Positions 1 through 8,571 of a DNA stretch of 64,000 nt are shown here, one piece after another (within the stretch, counting starts at the first letter, position 1; each line of letters begins with the position of its first letter). The notes beneath the pieces were generated by a model. That model ran no database searches. It was not told the DNA's origin and saw only the letters and a list, made by a program, of their open reading frames with translations. This stretch comes from Mesorhizobium sp. (GTDB taxonomy: Bacteria > Pseudomonadota > Alphaproteobacteria > Rhizobiales > Rhizobiaceae). The translations under genes were made by a program, and so were the position numbers. The stretch is from positions 124,001-188,000 of the forward strand of contig SAQL01000013.1 of the NCBI GenBank assembly GCA_004020645.1. The letters run 5' to 3'.

Positions 1-1184
1 GCGATCGCAATCTCTTTGCCCGATTGCTTGCGCACCAAGGTCCATCCGAGCGTCGACAGTTTCAGCACCCAGAAATTGTCCTTGTCCCGAAACCGAAAGA
101 CGAGACCACACACATCCGAGACGGCGCCAATTTCCAGCAGTCCGTGGATCAATCCTGAAGGGCGACCAGGATCGACGACGGATAGGTTACCGCCAGCGTC
201 CTGCGAAAAATGCCACCGCCCCCCGATTGCAGCGATCTGCCCCGGCCAGCCTTCAACGAGTACATCGGCAGCGTGGGCGGTTCCAAACAGTGTCGAAAAT
301 TCAGGTATCCGCCCGACTTGAACCGCTTGGACCCGTGTGTCGACCCGAAACCCGATCTGGCCAAGTGCCGACTGATGAACACCCGCAAACAGCTTTTCGT
401 CCTTGTTGAACGGATCGATCGCGATCGGACGCATCATCGGAAAAGCGGCAAGACCGTGAGCTTTTTGGTCGGCGGCCGCATAATAGATAGCGCCCTGCTC
501 TCGCAACGCCACGACATAATAGACGTGAACGTTCTTTAGGCGACGAAACGCACTCAGGCATTGCTTTCCTACACGAGCCCACAACTCGCCGTTTTCGCCT
601 TCGGCGGCATGCACGACAAAGCCGCAGCCCTCTTCCACGGGATTAATCGGCGCCTCACTGGGAAACCAACCGACAGCCAGGTTCTCGTCGATGTTCGATC
701 CCCGGTAGGTCCTGGAGGTGCTAAGCGTCCACCACCAAAAACGGCGAAGGGTGAGCCTCTTTCGTGGCGCACGCATCAGGGAAACCAGACGGCCGGGCCA
801 TGGGTCAATGCCGGGTCCTCGCAGCCAACGGTAGACTCGCCTGGCGAGGTCTTCAGGCAATGGCGATCCCTGCGATGTGTTGTGGCCGTTGGTGATCGAG
901 ACCAATAGCACCAGACCAGCCTCTCGCTGAAAGGGACCATAGGAGATCCCTTGCCGGCCCCAGCCTGGCCTGACGAGCGGCTGGAAACGGAGTGCGCCGT
1001 GATCGATCGCGATCTGACGTTCGATGTCGCGTCCTCGCCTGACACCTCCCTTAACTGCCAAGGTGCCAATTACCGTACCGCGGGCGCGTTCATCTTGAAA
1101 ATTGTCTGCGACAAGAACCTCCGGCCGGGCAACACCGGATCCAGCCTCTTCAGCAGTTTCTGCCCAGTCACGACGGTGCAACAA
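1..1184 (-). CDS. Hypothetical protein, partial, TTG start
   Basis: One minus-strand frame stays open for about 394 codons from a TTG at 1184 to the left edge, so the C-terminus lies outside the window. Two in-frame stops lie just upstream (1199-1197 and 1187-1185). A GGAGGG ribosome-binding site (1196-1191) sits six bases before the first of two TTG codons, which fixes the start at 1184 or 1181. The product has no signal peptide and no family I can name. It is rich in Trp and Arg in the middle. Near the left edge it contains phrases such as GRWHFSQDAGG and FRFRDKDNFWVLKLS, which resemble a jelly-roll (LamG-like) fold; that resemblance is an inference. It lies beside polysaccharide genes on the same strand as the FkbM gene. 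Confidence 0.72.
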   Translation of the reverse strand, partial: MLHRRDWAETAEEAGSGVARPEVLVADNFQDERARGTVIGTLAVKGGVRRGRDIERQIAIDHGALRFQPLVRPGWGRQGISYGPFQREAGLVLLVSITNGHNTSQGSPLPEDLARRVYRWLRGPGIDPWPGRLVSLMRAPRKRLTLRRFWWWTLSTSRTYRGSNIDENLAVGWFPSEAPINPVEEGCGFVVHAAEGENGELWARVGKQCLSAFRRLKNVHVYYVVALREQGAIYYAAADQKAHGLAAFPMMRPIAIDPFNKDEKLFAGVHQSALGQIGFRVDTRVQAVQVGRIPEFSTLFGTAHAADVLVEGWPGQIAAIGGRWHFSQDAGGNLSVVDPGRPSGLIHGLLEIGAVSDVCGLVFRFRDKDNFWVLKLSTLGWTLVRKQSGKEIAI

Positions 1185-1358
1185 CTAAGACCCTCCTCAC
1201 GTCGTCATGGGCTGCGCGAGAATCGTACGAGGTTTTTCAAGGCATCGATGACGTGTCGCAGCCCTGGGCAGAAGTCGCGCACCGCCTCGCTTTTCCCGTT
1301 TGATCACGCTTGCTGTCCTTGCATGAGATTCCCTCCCATAGCGCCGCAAATATGGTTC

Positions 1359-2207
1359 TTAGGCGCCCACCGGCTGCGCCAAGACGTGTTCGACCCGCCA
1401 TCCCCCATTGCCATAGGAGGCTGGCAGCGGTTTCAATGCGTAGCCTGCAGCAGTCAGGAGTTCCGCGATCTTTCGGGCCTTGCGGTCGAGCCCCTCGCGG
1501 GTTGCATCGTCGACCTCATAAATCACCTTCGGACGGTGCCTCCGCAGCGTTTCCGTCATACCGCCCAGGACGTCGATTTCGGCGCCTTCCACGTCGATCT
1601 TGACCAGCGAGGGCGGCCTGAGGCCTCGGTGGGCGATGGCATCGTCGATAGTGACTATGCTGACTTCCAGGCGGCCATTCATGTCCGGCGGTGCTCCCGC
1701 CGAGGCAAGTGTGGCGCCGCCGATGTGATGGGCGAGCAGAAGCTGGCCACGACCGGTTGTCGCGCCCGCGGCTTCGGCGAACACCCGTATCGTGTCGAAC
1801 CCACTGAGCCGCGCACTTTCTGCGACAGCGGCGGCGTTGCGGGGGACAGGTTCGAACGCATAGACTTGGCCGCGCGGCCCGACGCGGCGCGCGGCGATGA
1901 GACAGAAGAAACCGATATTCGCGCCGATGTCGAAAAAGGCGTCGCCGGGCGCCAGGTTCGCCGCGATCGCCTGTTGGATGGGGGGCTCGTACGTGCCGCG
2001 AACAAAGTTCGGGTCGGCGCTCTGCGCCACGAGCTTGAGACCGGCAGCCTCTCCCTTGGCTATGACGCGCGCGTCGCAGAACACGCCGAGGAACTTTGCC
2101 GTCAATCTCACGCGCTCTTCCTCAATTTGCGACGCCTCGGGACGCGGGCCAGCCGTGCCACTCGCCGCGAAGGTGACAGATTGTGCACCCGGGATCGAGC
2201 CCGACAA
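1359..2207 (-). CDS. FkbM-family SAM-dependent methyltransferase
   Basis: A 282-residue protein with the FkbM methyltransferase signature. The SAM-binding motif DIGANIGF is at about residue 93, the acidic loop AFEPVP follows, and VKIDVEGAE lies near residue 200. The family O-methylates sugars or lipids in surface polysaccharide and antibiotic pathways, which suits this cluster. The substrate cannot be told from sequence. The start given is a TTG with AGGAGG about ten bases upstream; no nearby in-frame ATG precedes the fold. It may share a transcript with the gene to its left. Confidence 0.88.
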   Translation of the reverse strand: MSGSIPGAQSVTFAASGTAGPRPEASQIEEERVRLTAKFLGVFCDARVIAKGEAAGLKLVAQSADPNFVRGTYEPPIQQAIAANLAPGDAFFDIGANIGFFCLIAARRVGPRGQVYAFEPVPRNAAAVAESARLSGFDTIRVFAEAAGATTGRGQLLLAHHIGGATLASAGAPPDMNGRLEVSIVTIDDAIAHRGLRPPSLVKIDVEGAEIDVLGGMTETLRRHRPKVIYEVDDATREGLDRKARKIAELLTAAGYALKPLPASYGNGGWRVEHVLAQPVGA

Positions 2208-2241
2208 CGGTTGGCCGCCTCCTACTTCCTCCGGCTGATCG

Positions 2242-2855
2242 CTACTCCGATTGTCTCATTCTGGGGTGTCTGCCGGGCTTTCGGTGCGCGCGGCTTTGAG
2301 GAACATGCGATCGGCGAGGTTCCCGCCGCCAGCCACGAGCTCGGGGCTTAGGGCCATGCACCGGCGCAGATCGTCGAAGGCTTTGGGTCGAACCCCCGAA
2401 GAGGTCATCAACATGGTCCGCAGGCGGCGCTTTCATATGAGTGATGTACACGCTTCGTGGTTGCGAAGCGAAAAGCAACTGAGCGATTGCGACTTCGATC
2501 TTGCCGGCATGATGCTTAGCCATGCCGACGGGAACACGCAGGAATCTCACCCGATCGGCAGATCCGCCCAACCGGCAAACCGCCTCGATCGCTTCGTCCT
2601 CACCGGTGATCCGCTGGGCCTCCATATCAAGCCGAATTGAATGGGATGCCGAACCGTCGGTAACGAAAATAAACCGGATACCGGCGCCCGAGCTGACTTC
2701 TTGCTGGCGACCCCTCCACATCCCAACGTCTCATCATCGGGGTGGGGTGCAATGATGACAGCCGACGCCTGCCAGTCTGCTACGTCGAATGGATGAGACC
2801 CCTTATGCATCGCTCTATCGAGCATAGCCCCAATCGTATGCCTGACGGCACGCAT
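2242..2855 (-). pseudogene. PIG-L family deacetylase, frameshifted and truncated
   Basis: The first frame starts at ATG 2855 and carries the zinc-binding motif APHPDDETLGCGG of PIG-L/LmbE N-acetylglucosamine deacetylases. The following family sequence (RFIFVTDGSASHS, then a C-terminal PPADHVDD like the second metal motif) is in a different frame, so at least one indel lies near 2700. After about 2410 the family match ends. A third frame stays open to a stop at 2256 and contains DDLRRCMALSPELVAGG, which may be the tail of the same or another gene. Intact family members are about 220-250 residues. A sequencing error could explain one shift but not all of it. Confidence 0.8.
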
Positions 2856-2944
2856 CGATGATTCCGATCATCCGTTCTTCGGTGTGGTCCAACCCGACCT
2901 AGGCATGGTAGCAAAAAACAGTAAGCGACTGGGGTGCGAAAACA

Positions 2945-3784
2945 ATGAAGGTAGGAATTCTGGCTGGCGGATTGGGAACACGGCTGGCGGAAGAAACCGA
3001 AATCCGGCCGAAACCAATGGTCGAGATCGGAGCAAAGCCGATCCTTTGGCATATCATGATGCATTACTATGCCTATGGACACCGCGAATTCGCCGTCGCG
3101 CTGGGATACAAGGGCGAATACATCAAACGCTGGTTCAGCGACTATGTCGCATTCGATGGCAGCTTGACTGTCAATGCCGCATCGGGAAGCGTCAAGCGCC
3201 ACTCGAACTCGCTGCCTGATTGGTCCGTCGATCTTGTGGAGACGGGGCTGAATACCCTGACGGGCGGCCGCATAAAACGCCTGATCGACTGGATGGGCGA
3301 CGAGACATTCATGCTCACCTGGGGCGATGGCGTTTCGGATGTCAACCTTGATAAACTGATCGCCTTCCACAAATCGCATGGCAAGCTTGCAACGATGACG
3401 GCGGTGCGTCCGCCGGCACGCTATGGGCACATCGAATTCGATGGCCATCGCGTTGTCGACTTCACAGAAAAACCACAGGCCTCAGAGGGTTGGATCAATG
3501 GCGCCTTCTTCGTGCTCGAGCCGGGCATAAAGGACTATATCGATGGCGACGACGTCATGTTCGAACACGCGCCAATGCAACGGCTCGCAACCGACGGCCA
3601 GCTGATGGCATATCGCCACGAATCCTTCTGGCAATGCATGGACACCATTCGCGAAAAGCATCTCCTTCAGAAATTGTGGGACAGCGGGCAGGCGCCCTGG
3701 AAAACATGGGAATTGATCGATGAAAGTTCTGGTTACAGGCCACCTCGGCTACATCGGTTCCGTCCTGACTCCGATGCTGCTTGA
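2945..3784 (+). CDS. rfbF: Glucose-1-phosphate cytidylyltransferase
   Basis: A 279-residue nucleotidyltransferase that makes CDP-glucose from CTP and glucose 1-phosphate, the entry step to CDP-deoxy sugars. The N-terminal nucleotide-binding loop (GILAGGLGTRLAEET, residues 4-18) and RPKPMVEIG are typical, as are TWGDGVSD and FTEKPQ further on. The last 20 or so residues overlap the start of the next gene by 65 bases. Family members usually end near APWKTWE, so this tail is probably non-conserved. CDP-glucose 4,6-dehydratase (RfbG) is not in the window, so either the pathway is completed elsewhere or the neighbouring SDR fills that role. Confidence 0.92.
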   Translation: MKVGILAGGLGTRLAEETEIRPKPMVEIGAKPILWHIMMHYYAYGHREFAVALGYKGEYIKRWFSDYVAFDGSLTVNAASGSVKRHSNSLPDWSVDLVETGLNTLTGGRIKRLIDWMGDETFMLTWGDGVSDVNLDKLIAFHKSHGKLATMTAVRPPARYGHIEFDGHRVVDFTEKPQASEGWINGAFFVLEPGIKDYIDGDDVMFEHAPMQRLATDGQLMAYRHESFWQCMDTIREKHLLQKLWDSGQAPWKTWELIDESSGYRPPRLHRFRPDSDAA

Positions 3785-4763
3785 ACGCGGCCATCACGTC
3801 ACGGGCCTAGACAGCGACATCTTCCGGTCATGCACTTTCGTAGGGACGTTGGCCGAAGTGCCGACGATCGAGAAAGACATCCGTGACATCGAAATCGACG
3901 ACGTCGCCGGCTTCGACGCGATCATCCATCTCGCAGGACTTTCAAACGATCCGTTGGGGGACTACCGACCCCTCCTTACCGAAGAGATCAACTGCGGCGC
4001 TTCGGTCAGGCTTGCGCAGCTCGCCAAGGCCGCCGGTGTCCAGCGGTTCCTATATGCCTCCTCTTGCAGCAATTACGGCGCGGCCGGCGACAGCTTTCTA
4101 ACTGAGGATGCTCCCTTCAACCCGGTGACGCCTTACGGCGCCTCAAAGGCCAATGTGGAGCGAGCGGTCGCGCCGATGGCGGATCAATCGTTCAGCCCGA
4201 CATTCCTGCGTGCTTCCACTGCCTACGGCCTGTCGCCTCGCATCCGCTTCGATCTCGTGGTCAACAACCTGACCGCCTGGGCCTACACGACCGGCCTGGT
4301 CTATCTCAAGAGCGACGGCTCACCATGGCGTCCGATCGTCCATGTTGAGGACATTTCGCTAGCCTATATTGCGGTACTCGAAGCCGAGCGAGAGCTGGTC
4401 CACAACGAGGCATTCAATGTCGGCTTGACCACGGAAAACTATCAGATTCGGGAGATCGCGGAGTTGGTGCAAACGATCGTTCCCGACAGCCGCGTGAAGT
4501 TCGCGCCCGACGCCGGGCCAGACAAGCGGTGCTATCGCGTCGACTGCACCTATATTGGTCGCCGCCTGCACGGTTTTAAGCCGCAATGGACAGCGCGGCG
4601 CGGTATCGAACAGCTCTACTACACATTTCGCGCAGCAGGCCTTGCACTTGGGGATTTCGAGGGCGAGCGATTCAAGCGCATCGCCCATGTGCAGAAGCTG
4701 ATCCAAGATGGCGAACTGGATACCGATCTGCGCCGCACGCCGCAGTTTGCGGTAGCGGTTTGA
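3720..4763 (+). CDS. NAD-dependent epimerase/dehydratase (extended SDR)
   Basis: A 347-residue extended short-chain dehydrogenase acting on a nucleotide sugar. The dinucleotide-binding glycines are GHLGYIGS at residues 7-14, the active-site YGASK is near residue 140, and ASSCSNYG supplies the catalytic Ser/Thr region. The start overlaps the end of the cytidylyltransferase gene, suggesting coupled translation. With that gene and the two methyltransferases after it, it most likely helps build a modified CDP-sugar. Whether it is an epimerase, dehydratase or reductase cannot be decided from the motifs. Confidence 0.9.
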   Translation: MKVLVTGHLGYIGSVLTPMLLERGHHVTGLDSDIFRSCTFVGTLAEVPTIEKDIRDIEIDDVAGFDAIIHLAGLSNDPLGDYRPLLTEEINCGASVRLAQLAKAAGVQRFLYASSCSNYGAAGDSFLTEDAPFNPVTPYGASKANVERAVAPMADQSFSPTFLRASTAYGLSPRIRFDLVVNNLTAWAYTTGLVYLKSDGSPWRPIVHVEDISLAYIAVLEAERELVHNEAFNVGLTTENYQIREIAELVQTIVPDSRVKFAPDAGPDKRCYRVDCTYIGRRLHGFKPQWTARRGIEQLYYTFRAAGLALGDFEGERFKRIAHVQKLIQDGELDTDLRRTPQFAVAV

Positions 4764-4788
4764 GCAAACACAGCCGGGAGCCATAGCC

Positions 4789-6036
4789 ATGATGATTGCT
4801 GGTGCAGCATCTGTAACCGAGCAGGTTTGCCGCTCCTGCGGCGGGAGTCACATCGACACGTTCCTGAAGCTCGGCACGACGCCACTTGCCGATCGGCTTC
4901 CCGTGAGCGTCGACGATGACCAGGAAGAGCCGGCCTTCCCACTCAACGTCGCCTTCTGTTGTGATTGCAGTTTGGTACAGATCACGGAGACGGTTAACCC
5001 GAGAATTCTGTTTGCCGATGCTTACCCCTATTACTCCTCATTCTCTCAAGCGCTGCTGAGGCATTCCCGAGCCAATGCGCGTGACTTGATCGAGCGTCGT
5101 AACTTGGATGCCAACAGCTTTGTGGTCGAGTTGGCGAGTAACGACGGCTATCTCCTGAAGAACTATGTCGAGGCGGGGATACCAGTGCTCGGCATCGACC
5201 CCGCCGAAGGACCTGCCGCCGCTGCGGAGAAAATAGGCGTGCCGACACTCCTGGCCTTTTTTTCCCGTGAACTGGCGGAGAAGCTTCGCCAACAGGAGAT
5301 GCGGGCCGACGTCATTCACGCAAACAACGTTCTCGCCCACGTGGCCGACACCAATGGTTTTGTTGCAGGCATTGCACGGTTGCTCAAGGACGACGGCGTT
5401 GCGGTGATCGAGGCGCCATATGTCGAACCAATGATCGACCATTGCGAATTCGACACGATCTACCACGAGCACCTCTGCTATTTCTCAGTGACGGCATTGG
5501 ACAAGCTGTTTCGACGCCATGGCCTTTATCTCAACGAGGTAAAACACTTGTCGATTCATGGCGGTTCACTTCGCCTGTATGTCGAAATGCGGGAACATGT
5601 CGGAGCGAGCGTCACCAACCAGATCGCTCATGAAAGAGCACGAGGCATCGACGCCATCGATTACTATCTCGATTTTTCCGCGACGGTCGACAAATTGAAA
5701 GTCGAGCTCTCCACATTGCTACACCGGCTGAAAGCCAGCGGCGCCTCAATCGCCGCCTATGGGGCGGCGGCCAAAGGCGCCACCTTGATCAATACGGTTG
5801 GCATCGGACGCGATCTGATCGACTTCGTCGTAGATCGCAACATTCACAAACAGGGCAAGCACATGCCCGGTCAGAAAATTCCGATCCGCTCCACGGAAGC
5901 TCTGTTGGAGGCCCAACCTGACTACGTTCTCGTGCTTGCCTGGAATTTCCTCGATGAAATCATGGAACAACAGGCTGAATATCGAGCCAGGGGCGGAAAA
6001 TTCATCGTTCCCGTGCCGAACCCGCGGATCGTGTGA
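4789..6036 (+). CDS. NovU/TylC3-type sugar C-methyltransferase
   Basis: A 415-residue class I methyltransferase with the three-part layout of sugar C-methyltransferases. It has an N-terminal zinc-binding region (CRSC at 14-17 and a second Cys pair CCDC near 57), a SAM domain (VVELASNDGYLLKNY, with HANNVLAHV), and a C-terminal Methyltransf_14-like domain with IAAYGAAAKGATLINT. Related enzymes methylate carbon 3 of NDP-4-keto sugars. It follows the SDR by 25 bases with a GGGAG ribosome-binding site and overlaps the next gene by four bases (GTGA), so 2945-7253 reads as one operon. Confidence 0.9.
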   Translation: MMIAGAASVTEQVCRSCGGSHIDTFLKLGTTPLADRLPVSVDDDQEEPAFPLNVAFCCDCSLVQITETVNPRILFADAYPYYSSFSQALLRHSRANARDLIERRNLDANSFVVELASNDGYLLKNYVEAGIPVLGIDPAEGPAAAAEKIGVPTLLAFFSRELAEKLRQQEMRADVIHANNVLAHVADTNGFVAGIARLLKDDGVAVIEAPYVEPMIDHCEFDTIYHEHLCYFSVTALDKLFRRHGLYLNEVKHLSIHGGSLRLYVEMREHVGASVTNQIAHERARGIDAIDYYLDFSATVDKLKVELSTLLHRLKASGASIAAYGAAAKGATLINTVGIGRDLIDFVVDRNIHKQGKHMPGQKIPIRSTEALLEAQPDYVLVLAWNFLDEIMEQQAEYRARGGKFIVPVPNPRIV

Positions 6037-7253
6037 CCGTGCAAGTCCAAAGCGCTACCTGCGCCGAGGCGCATGAACCGGCGACGAATTCGATGCGTCT
6101 TCGCGGCGATTGTCCTGTCTGTCGGCAGAGGAGTCTGCTGCACTCGGTATCATTCGACGCCATTCCATTTTCGTGCAATTCCCTGCACCCTGACGCAAAC
6201 TCGGCCGTTGCTGCACCGACTGGCCAATTCGTTCTCGCGTTTTGCCGCAGTTGTGAACATTTCTTCAACGCGGCATTTGAAGACGGTCGGATCGGCTATA
6301 CGCAAAACTATGAGAATTCCCTGCATTTCTCGCCGCGCTTCGTGGCCTTCGTCGAGGATCTCGCTGATCGCCTGTCCGCAGCTTACGCACTCGATGGAAA
6401 ACTGGCCTTGGACATCGGTTGCGGCAAGGGTGATTTCCTCAAGCGACTTTGCTCAACCAGCGGCGCCAGAGGCATTGGCTTCGACAGGAGCTTCGAAGAC
6501 AATCGGGGCGCGGACGTCGCCGGCGTTGAGTTCATCAATGACTGGTTCAGCGATGCCTATCCGGACATCAAACCTGACTTCGTTTCCTGCCGTCACGTCC
6601 TGGAACACATAGCTAACCCGATCGCCTTCCTGCAAGAGCTTCGTGCCCATCCCGGCGTTGAACCGGACACCGTATTCTACATCGAGGTGCCCAATGCCCT
6701 CTATACATTGCGAGACATGGGGATCTGGGATCTGATTTACGAGCATGTATCCTACTTCACGCCGCACTCACTGCGGGTGGCGATGGAGACAGCAGGATTC
6801 GAGGTGCTTGACCAAGGTGCGTCATACGGTGACCAGTACCTCTTCATTGAAGCAAAACCTGGCGAACCCCGGACGATGGCCCCGTTTTCAAAATCTGAAA
6901 AGATTGATGCGCTCGTCCACCGGTTCGACCGAACCTATTGCGACAAGGTCGCCTGGTGGCGCGATTACTTGTCAAACAGGGATCCGGAGCGGACCGTTGT
7001 CTGGGGTGCGGGATCGAAGGGCATTACATTCGTCAACATCGTTCCTGAAGGGGCGCGGATTGGGGCGTTGGTCGACGTCAACCCGCACAAGCAGGGGCGC
7101 TTTGCTCCTGGCACCGGGACACCGGTGGTTGCTCCCGAGAGCCTGCGCGGCAAGCCCCTGCAGTCTATTGTCGTGATGAATCCGCTCTATCGAGACGAAG
7201 TTGCCCAGGCCGCATGCAAGCTCGGTCTCTCAGCGGAGATCATTGTGGCATAA
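6033..7253 (+). CDS. Class I methyltransferase, sugar C-methyltransferase family
   Basis: A 406-residue relative of the preceding methyltransferase, starting at a GTG that overlaps the previous stop. Zinc ligands CPVC are at 27-30 and CRSC comes later. The SAM motif LDIGCGKGDFL lies near residue 130, followed by CRHVLEHI. The C-terminal half has VVWGAGSKGITFVN and VVMNPLYRDEVAQ. It resembles the 406-residue product of 10644-11864 far more than the one immediately upstream. It probably methylates a nucleotide sugar or a glycan residue. Confidence 0.88.
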   Translation: MTVQVQSATCAEAHEPATNSMRLRGDCPVCRQRSLLHSVSFDAIPFSCNSLHPDANSAVAAPTGQFVLAFCRSCEHFFNAAFEDGRIGYTQNYENSLHFSPRFVAFVEDLADRLSAAYALDGKLALDIGCGKGDFLKRLCSTSGARGIGFDRSFEDNRGADVAGVEFINDWFSDAYPDIKPDFVSCRHVLEHIANPIAFLQELRAHPGVEPDTVFYIEVPNALYTLRDMGIWDLIYEHVSYFTPHSLRVAMETAGFEVLDQGASYGDQYLFIEAKPGEPRTMAPFSKSEKIDALVHRFDRTYCDKVAWWRDYLSNRDPERTVVWGAGSKGITFVNIVPEGARIGALVDVNPHKQGRFAPGTGTPVVAPESLRGKPLQSIVVMNPLYRDEVAQAACKLGLSAEIIVA

Positions 7254-7413
7254 TTCGGCGATGTGCGGCTTGCGCTTTGCGTCTGTGATCGCACCGATGT
7301 CGATCCGGTCTAGGTTGACTGGAGCGCCCGCCTTGTAGGCAGCGCCGAGAGGAAAATGCGGAGCCCAAGCCCACGTTGAAGTCGGGAACCCTTCCGGTAT
7401 GGTTTTCAATGTT
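7230..7413 (-). pseudogene. Possible C-terminal remnant of a glycan gene
   Basis: A short minus-strand frame ending at a stop at 7232-7230 reads protein-like, with PTSTWAWAPHFPLGAAYKAG and PVNLDRIDIGAIT. An in-frame stop precedes it at about 7416. The phrase PVNLDRIDI resembles PINLQRIDV near the end of the DUF707 protein at 8558-9613, so it could be the tail of a lost relative. It lies in the spacer between two plus-strand genes. Chance cannot be excluded for a frame of about 60 codons. Confidence 0.3.
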
Positions 7414-8571
7414 CAGGTCATGCGGGCGATCGCCGCGACTTTGGTGGTCTGGGTTCATACCCAGGAACTGATCGTGACCGACGTCCTTCCGCATTGGCTC
7501 AGGAGTTTTGGATACGGAGGGGTGGACCTATTTTTTGTCATAAGTGGATTCATCATGGTCCGCACGACACAAAATAAAAACATACGGCCCATTCAATTCT
7601 ACAGGAAGCGTATCCTTAGAGTGGCCCCTCTGTACGCGTTTTTCACAATGCTTGTAGTGATTTTGAGCGCGACCATGCCTGATGTTTTAAAGAGCACTCA
7701 AATAGAATTTTCTCAAATCGCAAAATCTCTAGTTTTTATTCCATTTGAGAAAACGCCAGATAGCCTTTACCCAATTTACTATCTTGGTTGGACTTTGAAC
7801 TACGAAATGTTCTTTTACAGCATTTTTGCAGTCGCGTTGTTGTTGCCCAAACGCGCCAGGCTCATGGCGATCACCGCTGTTATCGTCTCTCTTGCCGGTA
7901 TCGGAAACAGCATTGGAGGTCTTTCCGATTATGGGGTCGCGGCTTTTTTCTATACGCGGCCAATCCTGATGGATTTCGTATTGGGAGTGCTGACGGCGAG
8001 CTACTTCCACGATTCGGCGCGCATCGCCAGAAATCCCATGAGGTGGTGGGTATGCCTTGCCGCCGGTGCCTCTTGGCTCGCTTTTGGCGGGCAAGTCATC
8101 GGTTTCGGCGACCTCCCCGTCTCGCCATCGACCGATACCTTCCTGAGGTTCGGCATCGCATCCGGCTTGATCGTGGCGGGAGTAGTCGGGCTGGAGCAAT
8201 CTGGGACAAGGATCGGCTCTCCACTGATGCAACGTGCGGGTGACGCAAGTTATTCGATATATCTGTCACACTATTTCTTTATCGCCGCGGTCATCGCCCT
8301 TGCCAATTGGTTGGAGCTGAACGACGCTGCTCGCGCCCTGCTCGCGCCCGCCACGATGGCGGCGGCGGTAGCCGTGGGTTTCGTAACCTATCATCTGCTT
8401 GAGCGTCCTTTCGCTGGTGACCTCGGCATCTATCATCGCCTCGCCAGGCTGTTTGCGGCACCGCCTCCCATGCAGCCGCGCGCCATTACCGAGGAAACTG
8501 TGATGGGGACTACACGGAAAGTCCAAGGGCCAGATGCCTTAGAGTCTGACTCACAATCTAATACGACGTGA
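7399..8571 (+). CDS. Acyltransferase 3 family membrane protein (ExoZ/OafA-like)
   Basis: A 390-residue integral membrane acyltransferase of the family that adds acetyl or other acyl groups to exopolysaccharide or O-antigen. It shows the family start (RAIAATLVVWVHTQE), the motif DLFFVISGFIM, and RKRILRVAPLYAFF, with about ten hydrophobic segments. No good ribosome-binding site precedes the ATG. The first 400 bases are clearly richer in A and T than the flanking genes, a sign of a separate origin. The end overlaps the convergent DUF707 gene by 14 bases. Confidence 0.88.
   Translation: MVFNVQVMRAIAATLVVWVHTQELIVTDVLPHWLRSFGYGGVDLFFVISGFIMVRTTQNKNIRPIQFYRKRILRVAPLYAFFTMLVVILSATMPDVLKSTQIEFSQIAKSLVFIPFEKTPDSLYPIYYLGWTLNYEMFFYSIFAVALLLPKRARLMAITAVIVSLAGIGNSIGGLSDYGVAAFFYTRPILMDFVLGVLTASYFHDSARIARNPMRWWVCLAAGASWLAFGGQVIGFGDLPVSPSTDTFLRFGIASGLIVAGVVGLEQSGTRIGSPLMQRAGDASYSIYLSHYFFIAAVIALANWLELNDAARALLAPATMAAAVAVGFVTYHLLERPFAGDLGIYHRLARLFAAPPPMQPRAITEETVMGTTRKVQGPDALESDSQSNTT

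Noticed and set aside
951..2351. Long plus-strand open frame of 466 codons
   Set aside because: It lies antisense to the FkbM methyltransferase and the TTG-started gene, has no family motifs and arises from GC-rich codon bias.
2780..3448. Minus-strand frame of 222 codons opposite rfbF
   Set aside because: It is antisense to the clear cytidylyltransferase and has no motifs or ribosome-binding site.
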